DNA of 64,000 nucleotides from Endozoicomonas elysicola (GCF_000710775.1 NZ_JOJP01000001.1:587400-651399), one strand, 5' to 3'; shown: positions 19,965 through 29,829, numbered from the stretch's first letter. Made by a program: numbers and translations. The notes: generated by a model not told the origin, from the sequence alone.

Positions 19965-20503
19965 GATCTGTCCTCCTGACCGACTTCATTATTGGTGAGG
20001 ATCATCAGAGAACGCATCAGTTCGGCAACGCCCTGCAGCAGAAGGGAAACCACCATCACCAGCAGAAGGCTTTTCAGCAGATAGATAAAAGGGAGCCCAC
20101 CGGGGTCCTGGGATCGCTCCAGAATTTGCCAGGAACGTGCGATATAATCCCAGCTCATGACGCCAATAAACAAACAGACTGGTATCAGCATGAAAACCGT
20201 GCCCAGGCTGTTAACCAGTGCCTGCTTTTTTGGGCTCATGGTTCGATAGAAAACATCAACCCGGACATGGCCATTGTGCTTGAGTGTGTAAGCGCTGGCT
20301 CCCAGGAAGACCATTGAGTGCAGATACATGGCCGACTCCTGCATGGCGATGGAGCCGATATTTAACAGGTAGCGCAGAACCACTACGGTACAGACGACAA
20401 ATACCAGCAGTAATGTTAGCCAGCTGATCAATCTTCCGGTGTGTTCTGTGAATTGGTCGATAGTGGCTACCACTGACCTAGCGTATTTCCAGGTGGGATT
20501 CAT
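19961..20503 (-). CDS. dctQ: TRAP transporter small permease (DctQ)
   Basis: A 180-residue protein with four helices and the DctQ-type segment VVLRYLLNIGSIAMQESAMYLHSMVFLGASAYTLKHNGHVRVD near 42-84. It pairs with DctM in the inner membrane. The solute-binding partner that gives specificity must be elsewhere; the PstS upstream is divergent and unrelated. Confidence 0.9.
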   Translation of the reverse strand: MNPTWKYARSVVATIDQFTEHTGRLISWLTLLLVFVVCTVVVLRYLLNIGSIAMQESAMYLHSMVFLGASAYTLKHNGHVRVDVFYRTMSPKKQALVNSLGTVFMLIPVCLFIGVMSWDYIARSWQILERSQDPGGLPFIYLLKSLLLVMVVSLLLQGVAELMRSLMILTNNEVGQEDRS

Positions 20504-20748
20504 ACTGTCTTTCCCCCGGCAGCCACAGCATCGAATGTGGGCTACTTGTTATTATCATTATTTGTTGGTGTTCTGGTGCTGAAAGCTGTTCTGGCTGATT
20601 TGAACTTTAAAAACTGGGTTAAAGGATGAATTTACTGAAAAAACTACAGTAATCAGAAGGCTTTGAGCGATGCCATTATAGGCTTCCCAGTGACGGTGGA
20701 TCAATTTAGCTATCTTTCTTCATGCAGCTTATCCAGATAATTCTTCTG
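20504..20748. other. Gene-free stretch between dctQ and the pstS promoter
   Basis: This is the first 245 bp of a 392-bp divergent gap. Apart from the PhoB promoter listed separately I see no frame, repeat or clear structure. Confidence 0.4.
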
Positions 20749-20782
20749 CCTTCATAGAATTGTCATATTAGAACTCTATATT
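20749..20782 (+). promoter_or_regulatory. PhoB-dependent promoter of pstS
   Basis: A Pho box (ccttcat-agaa-ttgtcat, 14 of 18 to consensus) at 20749-20766 is followed after exactly 10 bp by a -10 hexamer tatatt at 20777-20782, the standard geometry where the Pho box replaces -35. Confidence 0.75.
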
Positions 20783-20895
20783 TGTTTTCCAGAAGTCAAG
20801 CAAGGAGGCTCACGCCTCAGATCAATCTTTGATAGCCCTGAATTATTAGAAGGTGCTGTTTATCGAACAGGGCGTGCAAGCCTGGAGGGCAAAAG

Positions 20896-21891
20896 ATGAA
20901 AATAAAAAAACTCATAACTGCGCTGTCTGCTACTGCAGCGCTGGCTGGTGGCTCTGCAATGGCCAGCCAGTTGGATCCATCCCTGCCAACGTATAATAAG
21001 TCCAGTGGTGTATCCGGTAATCTGTCATCCGTTGGTTCTGACACTCTGGCTAACTTGATGACGCTTTGGGCCGAAGACTTCAAGCGTATTTATCCCAGTG
21101 TGAATGTTCAGATTCAGGCTGCGGGCTCATCCACTGCACCTCCCGCCCTGACAGAAAGTACCTCTAATTTTGGTCCCATGAGCCGGAAAATGAAGGACAA
21201 AGAGCTGGCAGCTTTTGAGAAGAAGCACGGTTACAAACCAACGCCAATTCCGGTTGCTATTGATGCTCTGGCTGTCTTTGTGAACAAAGACAACCCCATC
21301 AAAGGGCTGACCATGGCTGAAGTAGATGCGATTTTCTCATCCACCCGTAAGTGTGGCGCCAATAGTGAAATGAAGACTTGGGGTGACATCGGCCTGAGTG
21401 GTTCCTGGACCAATCGATCAGTGCAGCTCTATGGGCGTAACTCGGTATCCGGCACTTATGGCTATTTTAAGAAGAAGGCTCTGTGCAAGGGTGACTTCAA
21501 AAACAGTGTGAATGAGCAGCCTGGCTCCGCCTCTGTTGTTCAGTCAGTTTCTGCATCATTGAATGGTATCGGTTATTCCGGTATTGGCTACAAAACCTCC
21601 AGTGTAAGAACTGTTGCACTTGCCAAGAAAGAAGGTCAGGCCTTTGTAGAAGCGACAGCTCTGAATGCTGTTGATGGCAGCTATCCTCTGTCACGCTTTC
21701 TTTATGTATATGTGAATAAGCAGCCTAACAAGCCATTGTCTCCACTTGAGCGAGAGTTTGTTAAGCTGGTGCTTTCCAAGGAGGGTCAGGAAGTGGTTGT
21801 GAAGGACGGTTATATCCCACTGCCAGGCAAGGTTGTGGATAAATACCTCGCTAAGCTCGGGCTTGATAATACGACAGTTGCCAGTAAGTAA
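20896..21891 (+). CDS. pstS: Phosphate-binding periplasmic protein PstS
   Basis: A 331-residue protein with a signal peptide (probable cleavage after AMA at 23). It follows the Pseudomonas PstS very closely: [40 protein letters not shown], and [22 protein letters not shown]. The SSVGSDT and AGSST loops bind phosphate. It delivers phosphate to the PstCAB importer, whose genes lie 13 kb away. It is monocistronic, with a PhoB promoter before and a terminator after. Confidence 0.95.
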   Translation: MKIKKLITALSATAALAGGSAMASQLDPSLPTYNKSSGVSGNLSSVGSDTLANLMTLWAEDFKRIYPSVNVQIQAAGSSTAPPALTESTSNFGPMSRKMKDKELAAFEKKHGYKPTPIPVAIDALAVFVNKDNPIKGLTMAEVDAIFSSTRKCGANSEMKTWGDIGLSGSWTNRSVQLYGRNSVSGTYGYFKKKALCKGDFKNSVNEQPGSASVVQSVSASLNGIGYSGIGYKTSSVRTVALAKKEGQAFVEATALNAVDGSYPLSRFLYVYVNKQPNKPLSPLEREFVKLVLSKEGQEVVVKDGYIPLPGKVVDKYLAKLGLDNTTVASK

Positions 21892-21907
21892 TTTTATTGA
21901 TGATTTT

Positions 21908-21940
21908 ATAAAAGCCACTGTCATGAGTGGCTTTTATATT
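21908..21940 (+). terminator. Terminator after pstS
   Basis: A 12-bp stem (ataaaagccact / agtggcttttat) with a 6-nt loop at 21908-21937. Its symmetric T-rich flanks allow it also to end the convergent lyase operon. Confidence 0.85.
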
Positions 21941-21942
21941 GG

Positions 21943-23103
21943 CTAACCCATCAACGCCTGATCAAGATCCTTTTTCAGATCATCAATATCCTCTATTCCA
22001 ACAGAGAGACGGATCAGGTTGTCGTGAATACCAATCTGTCTGCGGGTCTCGGGAGGAATGCTGGCATGGGTCATAATGGCTGGTTGCTCAGCGAGGCTTT
22101 CCACACCACCAAGACTTTCAGCCAGAGTAAACACCTTCAGCGTTGAGAAAAAGCGTGAGCTTTCCTCAAGCGACCCTTTTATTAAGACTGAAATAATTCC
22201 ACTAAATCCTGTCATTTGTCGTTTGGCTAAATGATGTTGTGGATAACTTTTTAAACCAGGATAAATTACTTTTTCTATCTGCTGGTGGCTTTCCAGCCAT
22301 TCGGCCAATTGTTGAGCATTATCATTATGGGCTTGCATGCGTAATGCCAGCGTCTTGATTCCACGTAATGCCAGATAGCTGTCAAATGGACCAGCAATAC
22401 TGCCAATGGCATTCTGCAGGAACGTCATCTGGTCATTGAGTTCAGGATTATCACCAATAATCACTGCACCACCAATGATATCTGAATGGCCGTTCAGATA
22501 TTTGGTGGTTGAGTGCACGACAATGTCTGCCCCCAGGTTCAATGGTTGCTGGTTAAACGGGGTGGCAAACGTGTTATCCACAACGACCAGAATGTTTCTT
22601 TTCCGGGCCAGATCACAGATGGCTTCGATATCAACCAATTTAAGCAGGGGGTTGGTTGGGCTCTCTATCCAGATCATTCGGGTATTATTTTGAATGGCTC
22701 TCTGAAAGGCCTGTGGAGCAGACATATCAATAAAGCTGAATGACAAACCGGCACTTCTCCTGCGTACCTGGTCAAACAGACGGAAAGAACCACCATAAAG
22801 ATCATCCATGGCAATGACATGATCACCGTGGTCGAGCAGCTCAAGAACGGTGGCAATAGCGGCCAGACCTGAGGCAAAGGCATACCCTTTCCGGCCATTT
22901 TCCAGGCTGGCGAGCTGGCGCTCAAGGGCAAAACGGGTAGGGTTCTGGCTTCTTGAGTATTCAAACCCGGTGTGTTGCCCGGGAGCCTGCTGTGCATAGG
23001 TGGACGAGGTCACAATAGCAGGCATGACCGCACCGGTAACCGGATCAAGCTCCTGGCCACCATGAATGGTACGGGTAGCAAAACGCATGCTTTTACTGGT
23101 CAT
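21943..23103 (-). CDS. Cystathionine gamma-lyase (or gamma-synthase)
   Basis: A 386-residue PLP enzyme of the Cys/Met family. Lys201 in HSTTKYLNGHSD binds PLP. Its start overlaps the stop of the preceding cystathionine beta-synthase-type gene by 4 bp, so the pair looks like a reverse transsulfuration operon: homocysteine plus serine to cystathionine, then to cysteine. That context favours gamma-lyase; sequence alone cannot exclude gamma-synthase activity. Confidence 0.85.
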   Translation of the reverse strand: MTSKSMRFATRTIHGGQELDPVTGAVMPAIVTSSTYAQQAPGQHTGFEYSRSQNPTRFALERQLASLENGRKGYAFASGLAAIATVLELLDHGDHVIAMDDLYGGSFRLFDQVRRRSAGLSFSFIDMSAPQAFQRAIQNNTRMIWIESPTNPLLKLVDIEAICDLARKRNILVVVDNTFATPFNQQPLNLGADIVVHSTTKYLNGHSDIIGGAVIIGDNPELNDQMTFLQNAIGSIAGPFDSYLALRGIKTLALRMQAHNDNAQQLAEWLESHQQIEKVIYPGLKSYPQHHLAKRQMTGFSGIISVLIKGSLEESSRFFSTLKVFTLAESLGGVESLAEQPAIMTHASIPPETRRQIGIHDNLIRLSVGIEDIDDLKKDLDQALMG

Positions 23104-24083
23104 AGGCTTTCCAGTTCTCCAGTTAGGTGATGCTGTTCAAGCCACTGATGATTAAATGCTTTAGATAGATAGCGGTTGCCAGTGTCACAGGCAAGGGTAA
23201 CTACGGTTTTAGGGGTGGTCTGTTGCTGACAATATCTCAGTGCTGCCGCTAGTAAAACACCTGTTGAAGTGCCCGCCAGAATCAGTTCCCTGTTAAACAG
23301 TGCTCTTGTATGGCTGAAGGCATCTTGATCTGAAATAGTGAAGGCTTGATCCGCCAGGGACAGATCGCAGTTATCAGGGACAAAGTCTTCTCCGATCCCT
23401 TCGACCAGCCAGCTGCCGGGCGTTTTTTCTGGAGCGTTGTTGACCTTATCTGCCAGCAACGAACCTTCGGGATCTGCCAGAATCAGTTCTACTCTTGGCT
23501 TTTGAGCTTTCAGGTAGCGACCGGCACCGGTCAATGTGCCTCCGGTACCCACACCACAGACAAACGCATCTACCTTGCCTGCGGTTTGCTGCCAGATTTC
23601 CGGACCAGTGGTTTTGAAATGGGCTTCAATATTTGCCTTATTGGCAAACTGGTTGGTGTAAAAGTATCCCTTCTGCTGACTGAGCCTTTCTGCCAGATCC
23701 AGATAATAGTCAGGGTGACCACGGCTAACATCTGAACGGGTGAGAATCACGTTAGCGCCCATCATCTTGAGTAGATCTATTTTCTCCTGACTCATTTTGT
23801 CAGGTATGACCGTATTCATCTGATAACCTTTGGCGCGGCAAATGGCTGAGAGGCTTATGCCGGTATTACCTGCGGTTGCTTCAATAATCTCCTGCCCGGG
23901 CTTCAGTTCTCCCTTGCTCTCTGCTGTGTTGATAATGCTCAGTGCTGTTCTGTCTTTGATAGAGCCGTTGGGGTTGTTGCATTCCAGTTTGATGTATAGC
24001 TGGCAGCAGCCAGTATCAAAGTGGGTCAGCCGGATAAGTGGGGTATTGCCGATCAGATCTAGTATCGATGTTTTTTGAGTCAT
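23100..24083 (-). CDS. Cystathionine beta-synthase / cysteine synthase family protein
   Basis: A 327-residue fold-type II PLP enzyme from the ATG at 24083; an alternative start gives five more residues. PLP lysine is Lys43 in NPNGSIKDR; the substrate loop EATAGNTGIS and the PLP-phosphate loop GVGTGGTLTGAGRYLK are present. The late segment EGIGEDFVPDN with SxxxA..TISDQDAF is more like cystathionine beta-synthase than CysK, and no regulatory CBS domains follow. It is first in a two-gene operon with the gamma-lyase. Confidence 0.83.
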   Translation of the reverse strand: MTQKTSILDLIGNTPLIRLTHFDTGCCQLYIKLECNNPNGSIKDRTALSIINTAESKGELKPGQEIIEATAGNTGISLSAICRAKGYQMNTVIPDKMSQEKIDLLKMMGANVILTRSDVSRGHPDYYLDLAERLSQQKGYFYTNQFANKANIEAHFKTTGPEIWQQTAGKVDAFVCGVGTGGTLTGAGRYLKAQKPRVELILADPEGSLLADKVNNAPEKTPGSWLVEGIGEDFVPDNCDLSLADQAFTISDQDAFSHTRALFNRELILAGTSTGVLLAAALRYCQQQTTPKTVVTLACDTGNRYLSKAFNHQWLEQHHLTGELESL

Positions 24084-24516
24084 ACAGGTGGTAACCAACA
24101 GTTGTACTGGCGATCACAGTATTGGCAAAAATAGAGAGTGGCTTGGAATGGATTGTTTTAACGATATAGCTGAGTAGATATTTTGTCTGATCTTTGATCA
24201 ATCAGTTATGCAGAGAAAATGACGGAGTAATTATGGAAATAAATTGAAAAAGCAAGGCTGCAATAAAAAAGTGTCAGTCATTTACACGTATGGTTCTGCC
24301 ATATCACGAGATTTGGTATTTTTTTGGTAGTGGTTTTTACGTAGCTTGTTGCAATAAAAAAACCGTAATGCGTACTCCGTCATAAATCAGTTACAGAGTC
24401 TGATATGACCTCTTTTTTTTAAAGTGTGAAACTAGTCTCGACTTCACAACGAAGTCAACACAAATAAAACACACACAAGTATTGAATAAACTTATAAATC
24501 TTAGTGAGGTCACACA
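24084..24516. other. Gene-free 433-bp leader region
   Basis: This divergent gap is AT-rich. A small hairpin (gacttc / gaagtc, 24440-24456) lies in the likely 5' leader of the first beta-barrel gene, after a run of eight T. No frame or known riboswitch is recognised. Confidence 0.4.
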
Positions 24517-25074
24517 ATGAAAAAGATTACTGCTATTACTGCCGCTGTTGTTGTTGCAACTTTATCATCAACTGCCATGGCTGGTGAATGGTTTGCTGGT
24601 ATCGAAGGTGGTAAAGCTTATAACAAAGCAGAAATTAAAGAGATTGTTTCCGACGATAAAGCAAAGAGTAAGTTTTATGGTGTAAGAGTTGGTAAATACC
24701 TGGATGATAATATCCGGGTTTATGGAACTCTGAGCAAGAACAAATTCAAAGAGATCAATGATAACGCGGGTGGAAAATTTATTAAGAATCAGAAAAGCCT
24801 GATGTTATCCAGTGACTATGTATTTATGGAAGATTCTTCCATTCGGCCATTTGTTGGTGGTTCTCTCGGAGCTACACGCATTGGTATTGCTGGAAAAAGC
24901 ACGACGGGTCTCGCTTATGGTGCACAAGCTGGTGTGATGTTTCAGGCAGGACCGGTAGATATGGAGATAGGTGCAAAATATATTGGTAATAACGCAAAGG
25001 TAAAAAAGGATGGTATGCAAGCTAAGTTGAAAAACTCTCGACAGGCATACCTGTCTGCATCGTACCGCTTCTGA
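24517..25074 (+). CDS. Small outer-membrane beta-barrel protein, paralogue 1
   Basis: A 185-residue protein with a signal peptide (cleavage after AMA at 22) and a C-terminal YRF, the usual signal for the BAM complex. Alternating strands suggest an 8-stranded barrel of the OmpA-like/porin superfamily. The next gene is its tandem paralogue; shared segments include SKFYGVRVGKYLDDN and SLMLSSDYVFM. Function is unknown; such barrels often affect adhesion or host contact. Confidence 0.75.
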   Translation: MKKITAITAAVVVATLSSTAMAGEWFAGIEGGKAYNKAEIKEIVSDDKAKSKFYGVRVGKYLDDNIRVYGTLSKNKFKEINDNAGGKFIKNQKSLMLSSDYVFMEDSSIRPFVGGSLGATRIGIAGKSTTGLAYGAQAGVMFQAGPVDMEIGAKYIGNNAKVKKDGMQAKLKNSRQAYLSASYRF

Positions 25075-25238
25075 TTAATTATTGTGTGGTGTGTGGGAGA
25101 GAGATGGAATTTTCTCCATTCTTAATTGACCATATTTAATGGCTGATGGAATCAATAAATTAATATTTCATATTTCGAATTTATCAAGATGTTATTTATA
25201 AAAGTATCTTGTTATTAAAACTGTATTGGGGGATTCAA

Positions 25239-25847
25239 ATGAAAAAGATAATGACCATTGCTGCAGCTATCACTGTTGCCACTTTGTCTTCAACTGCGAT
25301 GGCGGGTGACTGGTTTGTTGGTTTGGAAGGTGGTAAAGCTAATAACAAAATTTCAGCCAGTGGAACTGTACATGATTTCATTTCAGAAAAAGATTTATCA
25401 GGATCTGTATCTGATAAAAAAGCCAAAAGTAAGTTTTACGGTGTGAGAGTAGGTAAATACCTGGATGATAATGTCCGTGTATATGGAACATTGAGTAAAA
25501 ACAAGTTTAAAAATTCTAAAGTGGATGGCGATCGGGTTGTTAACAGTCAGAAAAGTCTGATGTTATCCAGTGACTATGTCTTTATGAAAGATTCTTCCAT
25601 CAGGCTTTTTGCAGGTGTTTCCCTTGGTGCGACAAGGGTTGGTGCCTTCGGGAAGAACAAAACAGCACTGGCTTATGGCGCCCAGGCTGGCGTCATGTTT
25701 CAGGCCGGACCAGTGGATATGGAACTTGGTATGAAATACCTTGGTAATAACGCCAAAGTGAAGTTAGATGCAGGAGAGTTTGGCAATGGGGAAGTAAAAT
25801 TTAATAACTCTCGCCAAGCTTACCTCTCTGCATCCTATCGCTTCTAA
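25239..25847 (+). CDS. Small outer-membrane beta-barrel protein, paralogue 2
   Basis: A 202-residue tandem duplicate of the preceding barrel. The start at 25239 has a G-rich ribosome site (ggggg) 6 nt upstream and begins the signal peptide MKKIMTIAAAI. It has the same C-terminal YRF. The difference lies in a longer first loop (about 12 extra residues near GTVHDFISEKDLSG) and a longer late loop (DAGEFGNGEV), as expected for surface-exposed parts that diverge fastest. Confidence 0.75.
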   Translation: MKKIMTIAAAITVATLSSTAMAGDWFVGLEGGKANNKISASGTVHDFISEKDLSGSVSDKKAKSKFYGVRVGKYLDDNVRVYGTLSKNKFKNSKVDGDRVVNSQKSLMLSSDYVFMKDSSIRLFAGVSLGATRVGAFGKNKTALAYGAQAGVMFQAGPVDMELGMKYLGNNAKVKLDAGEFGNGEVKFNNSRQAYLSASYRF

Positions 25848-25939
25848 TAGAGGCTCTACAAGAAAGTCAGAGAGAAAAGGATTTCTCTCAATGGCTATAT
25901 CTTATTTCATAGTGTTAGCATAAATAAAGATTATTCATT

Positions 25940-26701
25940 ATGAATCTTAAAAAAGCCACTGTTGTGGTTATTGCCTTATATGTATTAGTTTCCTGCTCCC
26001 TGTTACACGCTGATCAGCAGCCAAGTCCTGATCCTGCGGATTTGACCAGTGCCCAAAGTTTTATATGGGCGCAGGGAGGAATGTCCAGTTCCAAGGCAGA
26101 AGACAATCGCACCAGTATGGGTGTTGGTAAATTAACAGGAGGGATTTCAGGTGCTTTCAATGAGAGTTCACAATACCTTGGTCTTCTTGAGCAGGGTTTT
26201 AATAATGATGGCACTGCCGATACTCGGGGTCGTCTTTTTACTGTGTTTGATACAGGAAGTCATCTGGTTTCTAATATAGGCGTGTCAGTTGACTATATTC
26301 GTAATGCCAAGTCAAAAGATACCACTACCGCATTTGGCATTATTGGAAAAGTTGAGACTCCCGTTGACTGGATGACAGTGTTTCCAAACTTGGCACTGGT
26401 GGAATCAAAAATAAAAGGCGAAGGCCAAGTGTTGAAAAGTAAAGGTTATCAGTTTAATCTGTTTAACAGCTTTTATATCGGCGATAGCGGATTGTACTCA
26501 ATGGTTTCTCCTCAATATACAAAGCTGAAAGACCTTTCCACAACAAAACTGGAAATTTCTTTTGGTGGACCATTAACAGACAGCGGGAAAACCTGGTGGG
26601 ATATAAAAGCTGGATACACAAAGCTTAAAGGTAAAAAATTATTACGAGGCGCGAGAGCAGAAGAAGCTGATGTAATGGTTGGTGTAAGTCATTACTTCTA
26701 A
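25940..26701 (+). CDS. Secreted or outer-membrane barrel-like protein, unknown function
   Basis: A 253-residue protein with an N-terminal export signal. The sequence LVSC at 16-19 fits a lipobox, but LLHADQQ just after also fits signal peptidase I cleavage, so lipidation is unsure. The body is rich in amphipathic strands and ends in SHYF, an aromatic terminus expected of an outer-membrane barrel. It follows the two barrels on the same strand and is closed by a terminator. I do not recognise the family. Confidence 0.6.
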   Translation: MNLKKATVVVIALYVLVSCSLLHADQQPSPDPADLTSAQSFIWAQGGMSSSKAEDNRTSMGVGKLTGGISGAFNESSQYLGLLEQGFNNDGTADTRGRLFTVFDTGSHLVSNIGVSVDYIRNAKSKDTTTAFGIIGKVETPVDWMTVFPNLALVESKIKGEGQVLKSKGYQFNLFNSFYIGDSGLYSMVSPQYTKLKDLSTTKLEISFGGPLTDSGKTWWDIKAGYTKLKGKKLLRGARAEEADVMVGVSHYF

Positions 26702-26757
26702 CATTAATCGGTTTTTACTTAACCTTAATTTGTTTATAGATTCTATTCAGTTTGTTA

Positions 26758-26799
26758 TTAAAGGGCTTTGTCATAGTAATGATAAGGCCCTTTTTTTAT
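26758..26799 (+). terminator. Terminator closing the barrel gene cluster
   Basis: The hairpin aagggctttgtcat / atgataaggccctt (two mismatches) is followed by seven T. Confidence 0.85.
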
Positions 26800-27089
26800 T
26801 TTCAAATATGAGTATGTAATAAAAATCAGTATGCGTCTTTTAAGAGTTGATGGAATAAGTAGAGGAAAAAGTACTGTGTTCATAATTGAACGTCTTAAAG
26901 CTAAATTGACCTCATTTTTTCATAATCATTAATCACTATTAGAATGAAAAATTGTATTTTTGCAGTGGGGTTTTCTCTATTTTACGCGGAGGGATTAGTC
27001 TGGATACTCTTGAATCAATCGCTTTGAATATCAGGTTAGAACAACCACTGACTCGCAGCTTTTCTAACCTGTATATCTCTACGCTTGAT
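26800..27089. other. Convergent gene-free stretch
   Basis: Between the barrel terminator and the end of the PAP2 gene I see only the nested inverted repeats listed separately; the frames present are shadows. Confidence 0.4.
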
Positions 27090-27093
27090 TCAA
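27010..27093. repeat. Nested inverted repeats at the 3' end of the PAP2 gene
   Basis: The outer arms ttgaatcaa (27010-27018) and ttgattcaa (27085-27093) enclose inner arms aggttagaa (27033-27041) and ttctaacct (27062-27070). The right outer arm covers the stop codon. It probably serves as a transcript-end structure, though no T run follows on the minus strand. Confidence 0.45.
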
Positions 27094-28346
27094 AACCGAT
27101 AGCCAGCCTTAACATAATAGTTATCGAATTCAATATGACGAAAGGATGAACTGTCGGGTTGGTCTCGTTCATACCAGTTATAGCCAGCCCCTACATCCCA
27201 GCGTGGGTCGAATCGATAATTTACCTCCATAGATGCATCACGAATCTTACCTTTACTGTTTTTCCCCCAGGAGCCACTGGCCGTGAGGCCAATTCCATTG
27301 CCAAACTGATACTCAAGTGATCCGGAGATCATGGGATAGAAAAACCACTCACTCTTATCAGCCTGGGTAGATCTGCTTGTCGGGCTTTTATAGATTTCTG
27401 CTTCTGTATACTGAGCAACCAGTGAGACTCCCATCTTTCCAGGAAACCGATAAGTTAACGGTAAATGGTGCAACCAGCTCACACGAAAATCATTAGCCAT
27501 AAAGCGGGAATGGTACTGCTCACCAGAGACTTCACCTAGTGCCCTTATCTCATAAGGGTGCCAGAAGAAAGAGAGATGATTAAGGCTATCAGCCTGATAA
27601 CTCCAGCGGACGGCTGATGTCATTATTTCATTTTCAGCATGTTTATAGTCAATCCCGGTTCCACCGCCAGCAAAATCATTGGAAGTGAAGTGGCTGATTG
27701 AAGGGTAGAATTCGAAGTAGTATTTACCTTCAAAGTCAGTGTTATATCTCTTCTTCTCTTGACTACTCCTGCTGTCAAAGACCGCAGATGACATAACGAT
27801 GTTAACACCAAGCCCATCACTGCATGGCAGAAAGGCAATATCGTCATTCACTGAGTTAACAAAGTACAGAGAAGATAGAGTGGCAATACTGGCTCCCGCA
27901 ATTACATCATCCCAGTAGTGCTTTTCCGCATAGACCCAGCTATACCCCGTGAAGGCTGCCATTGCGTAGGCTGGCAGCCCCCATTGAGCACCATAACGAG
28001 AATAGATAAAGGATGCACCACCAAAAGCTGCGCTGGTATGGCCTGAAGGAAAAGAGTTTGGAGGATTATTGCTAGAGGAAAATTCATCGTAATTAGGGCG
28101 TCTCTTTTCGATCATCAGCTTGGCGCCATGAACCATCAACTGAGATGCAGCAAAAGACTTAACAAACTGCCATCGACCGTCCGCATCCTCATGATAATAA
28201 GTGAGTCCCAAGCTGATGAGAGGTGTTACGATTTGTGTCCAGTCACCAATGGTTTCAGTCGTATTGCCTTAACTGACAGGGCTAAACAGGCAAATGGGCA
28301 GGGCTGATGCCAAGACTTTTAAACTGTGGCTTTTGATTTTTTTCAT
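27090..28346 (-). pseudogene. PAP2 phosphatase fused to an outer-membrane barrel, interrupted by a stop codon
   Basis: From ATG at 28346 the frame encodes a signal peptide (MKKIKSHSLKVLASALPICL...), then TAA at 28269-28271, then stays open for 392 codons to 27090. After the stop the protein has the PAP2 motifs K-x6-RP, PSGHTSAAF, and a third motif S-W-x5-H-x3-D in which Trp replaces the usual Arg. The second half is strand-rich and ends in GYRF, like an outer-membrane barrel. Intact, it would be a periplasmic lipid phosphatase tethered to a barrel. With the stop it can be made only by suppression or restart at TTG 28211 without a signal. Confidence 0.75.
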
Positions 28347-28403
28347 GACTTTTTCTATTTATAAGGTAGGAATTTACTGGTTTTGGGCAGTACGGGGGTA
28401 AGA

Positions 28404-28443
28404 AAAAAGCCTGAGGGAATAGTTTTCCGACAGGCTTTTTTTA
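28404..28443. terminator. Bidirectional terminator
   Basis: The stem aaaaaagcctg / caggctttttt, with T runs on both strands, mainly serves the hydrolase gene upstream on the minus strand. Confidence 0.85.
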
Positions 28444-28447
28444 TTTC

Positions 28448-29746
28448 TTATTGATATTTGAAGCGGTAGCTTTCCAGCTGGATATTCCCTGGGTTGCCCG
28501 GTGAGACATGATACTCAATATACTCATCATCTATTTCGACGACATGCCACAGGTTGGATGTCTCAATTTTCTCATCGACAGGCTTGTTGATCGGCTTTTT
28601 TGAAAACAGTGCTTCCCATTTTACCGGCGTCATTTCTTCCGGTGTTTTACCTTTTATTGCACTTGATATCATGTTATATCGAACAACACTGTCATCATTA
28701 TATTGCCAATACGCTTCTGGAAGATTGTTCATATCTATCTGTTTACTGGTCAGTTTCAATGCTTCCCGATAAGAGGTGGATAAATCATTATTTACGCGAG
28801 CTACATTGGCAACCGCCATCCACTGACCACCCGTTGTTAACTCTGTTTGATGATTTGAAGAAACCTCAAAGGTACGGGTGCCATTTTTATCCGTCAGGGT
28901 ATAAGCCAGGCCTGCCGCGGGCTTGATTCTTTCAAGCAGTGTGATGGCTTTATCAACGGATCCGGCTTCCAGCAGTTTGCGATAAATAAAAATTTGAGCC
29001 AATCCATTATCGATATCATGAGCCAGCTGGAACTTCGAATGGGGCGTGAAGGTATAACCGTTGCTGGCATTAATTCCGTGACCAATCAGAGTACCAGCAT
29101 AGGTGGTGGTTAATAGTACAGTTCCATCGTCTAATACATGCTTGATCAGTGTCTGACTTCCTTCAAAGTGCCGGGTCCAGTCAAGCGTGTATCCGACAGT
29201 GGCTTCCCCAGCGGCCCATACCGAACCGTGAGAACAGTGGCCGGTGACCTGATCTAAGCCTGCTTTTGCTGAAGCAAGCATGGGATCAATCCCTGTCATT
29301 TTTTCCAGAACCCAGAACGTTTCGTCGAAATTCAGGTTGTAGATAAATACATCCTTGAAATCCAGGTTTGCACCATGGGCAATACCTTTAATTTCCTCAA
29401 CCAGTTCAGGTGCTTCCTTTTTAGCAGTCTGGAAAAGCCCTGTATTGTCGAAAAAGAACTGTCGGTAATCTGACCAGTTATAGTCAGTACCTGCCTCTTT
29501 AAGGAAGGCTGATACCATGTCGTACTTGAATCGGTTGAGTGTCGGTCTGATTACTTTTCGTAGTGCTTCTCCATGCTGTATACCTCGCTCATAAGCACTA
29601 CCTTTTACTTCGACGGTGAAAAATTCTGACTGTTCATTATTTAATTCAACCTGATACTCGACCGGAGGGACGCCCGTCAGATTCTGGGCCTGAACGCCTG
29701 AACAAAAAATGGCGGCAAAGAATATCGGAATAATGTTTTTACGCAT
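28448..29746 (-). CDS. Secreted C45-type Ntn hydrolase (acyltransferase/choloylglycine-like)
   Basis: A 432-residue exported protein; signal peptide cleavage probably after VQA at 20. The segment GSAYERGIQHGEALR at 49-63 is typical of the C45/acyl-CoA:6-aminopenicillanate acyltransferase group, and the predicted nucleophile is Cys171 in TGHCSHGS, which would be exposed by self-cleavage. These enzymes cut or form amide bonds of small molecules. Substrate is unknown. It is followed by its own terminator; a serine hydrolase lies upstream. Confidence 0.72.
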   Translation of the reverse strand: MRKNIIPIFFAAIFCSGVQAQNLTGVPPVEYQVELNNEQSEFFTVEVKGSAYERGIQHGEALRKVIRPTLNRFKYDMVSAFLKEAGTDYNWSDYRQFFFDNTGLFQTAKKEAPELVEEIKGIAHGANLDFKDVFIYNLNFDETFWVLEKMTGIDPMLASAKAGLDQVTGHCSHGSVWAAGEATVGYTLDWTRHFEGSQTLIKHVLDDGTVLLTTTYAGTLIGHGINASNGYTFTPHSKFQLAHDIDNGLAQIFIYRKLLEAGSVDKAITLLERIKPAAGLAYTLTDKNGTRTFEVSSNHQTELTTGGQWMAVANVARVNNDLSTSYREALKLTSKQIDMNNLPEAYWQYNDDSVVRYNMISSAIKGKTPEEMTPVKWEALFSKKPINKPVDEKIETSNLWHVVEIDDEYIEYHVSPGNPGNIQLESYRFKYQ

Positions 29747-29769
29747 GGGTGATCTACTTTCTATCCTTG

Positions 29770-29808
29770 AACAGAAACACCATCGATAGTCATGATGGTA
29801 TTCCTGTT
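29770..29808 (-). repeat. Hairpin between the two hydrolase genes
   Basis: The arms aacagaaacaccatc and gatggtattcctgtt pair with two mismatches. There is no T run, so this is perhaps a processing or stability structure. Confidence 0.4.
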
Positions 29809-29829
29809 ATTGAAAGAGTATTGGTTGTT

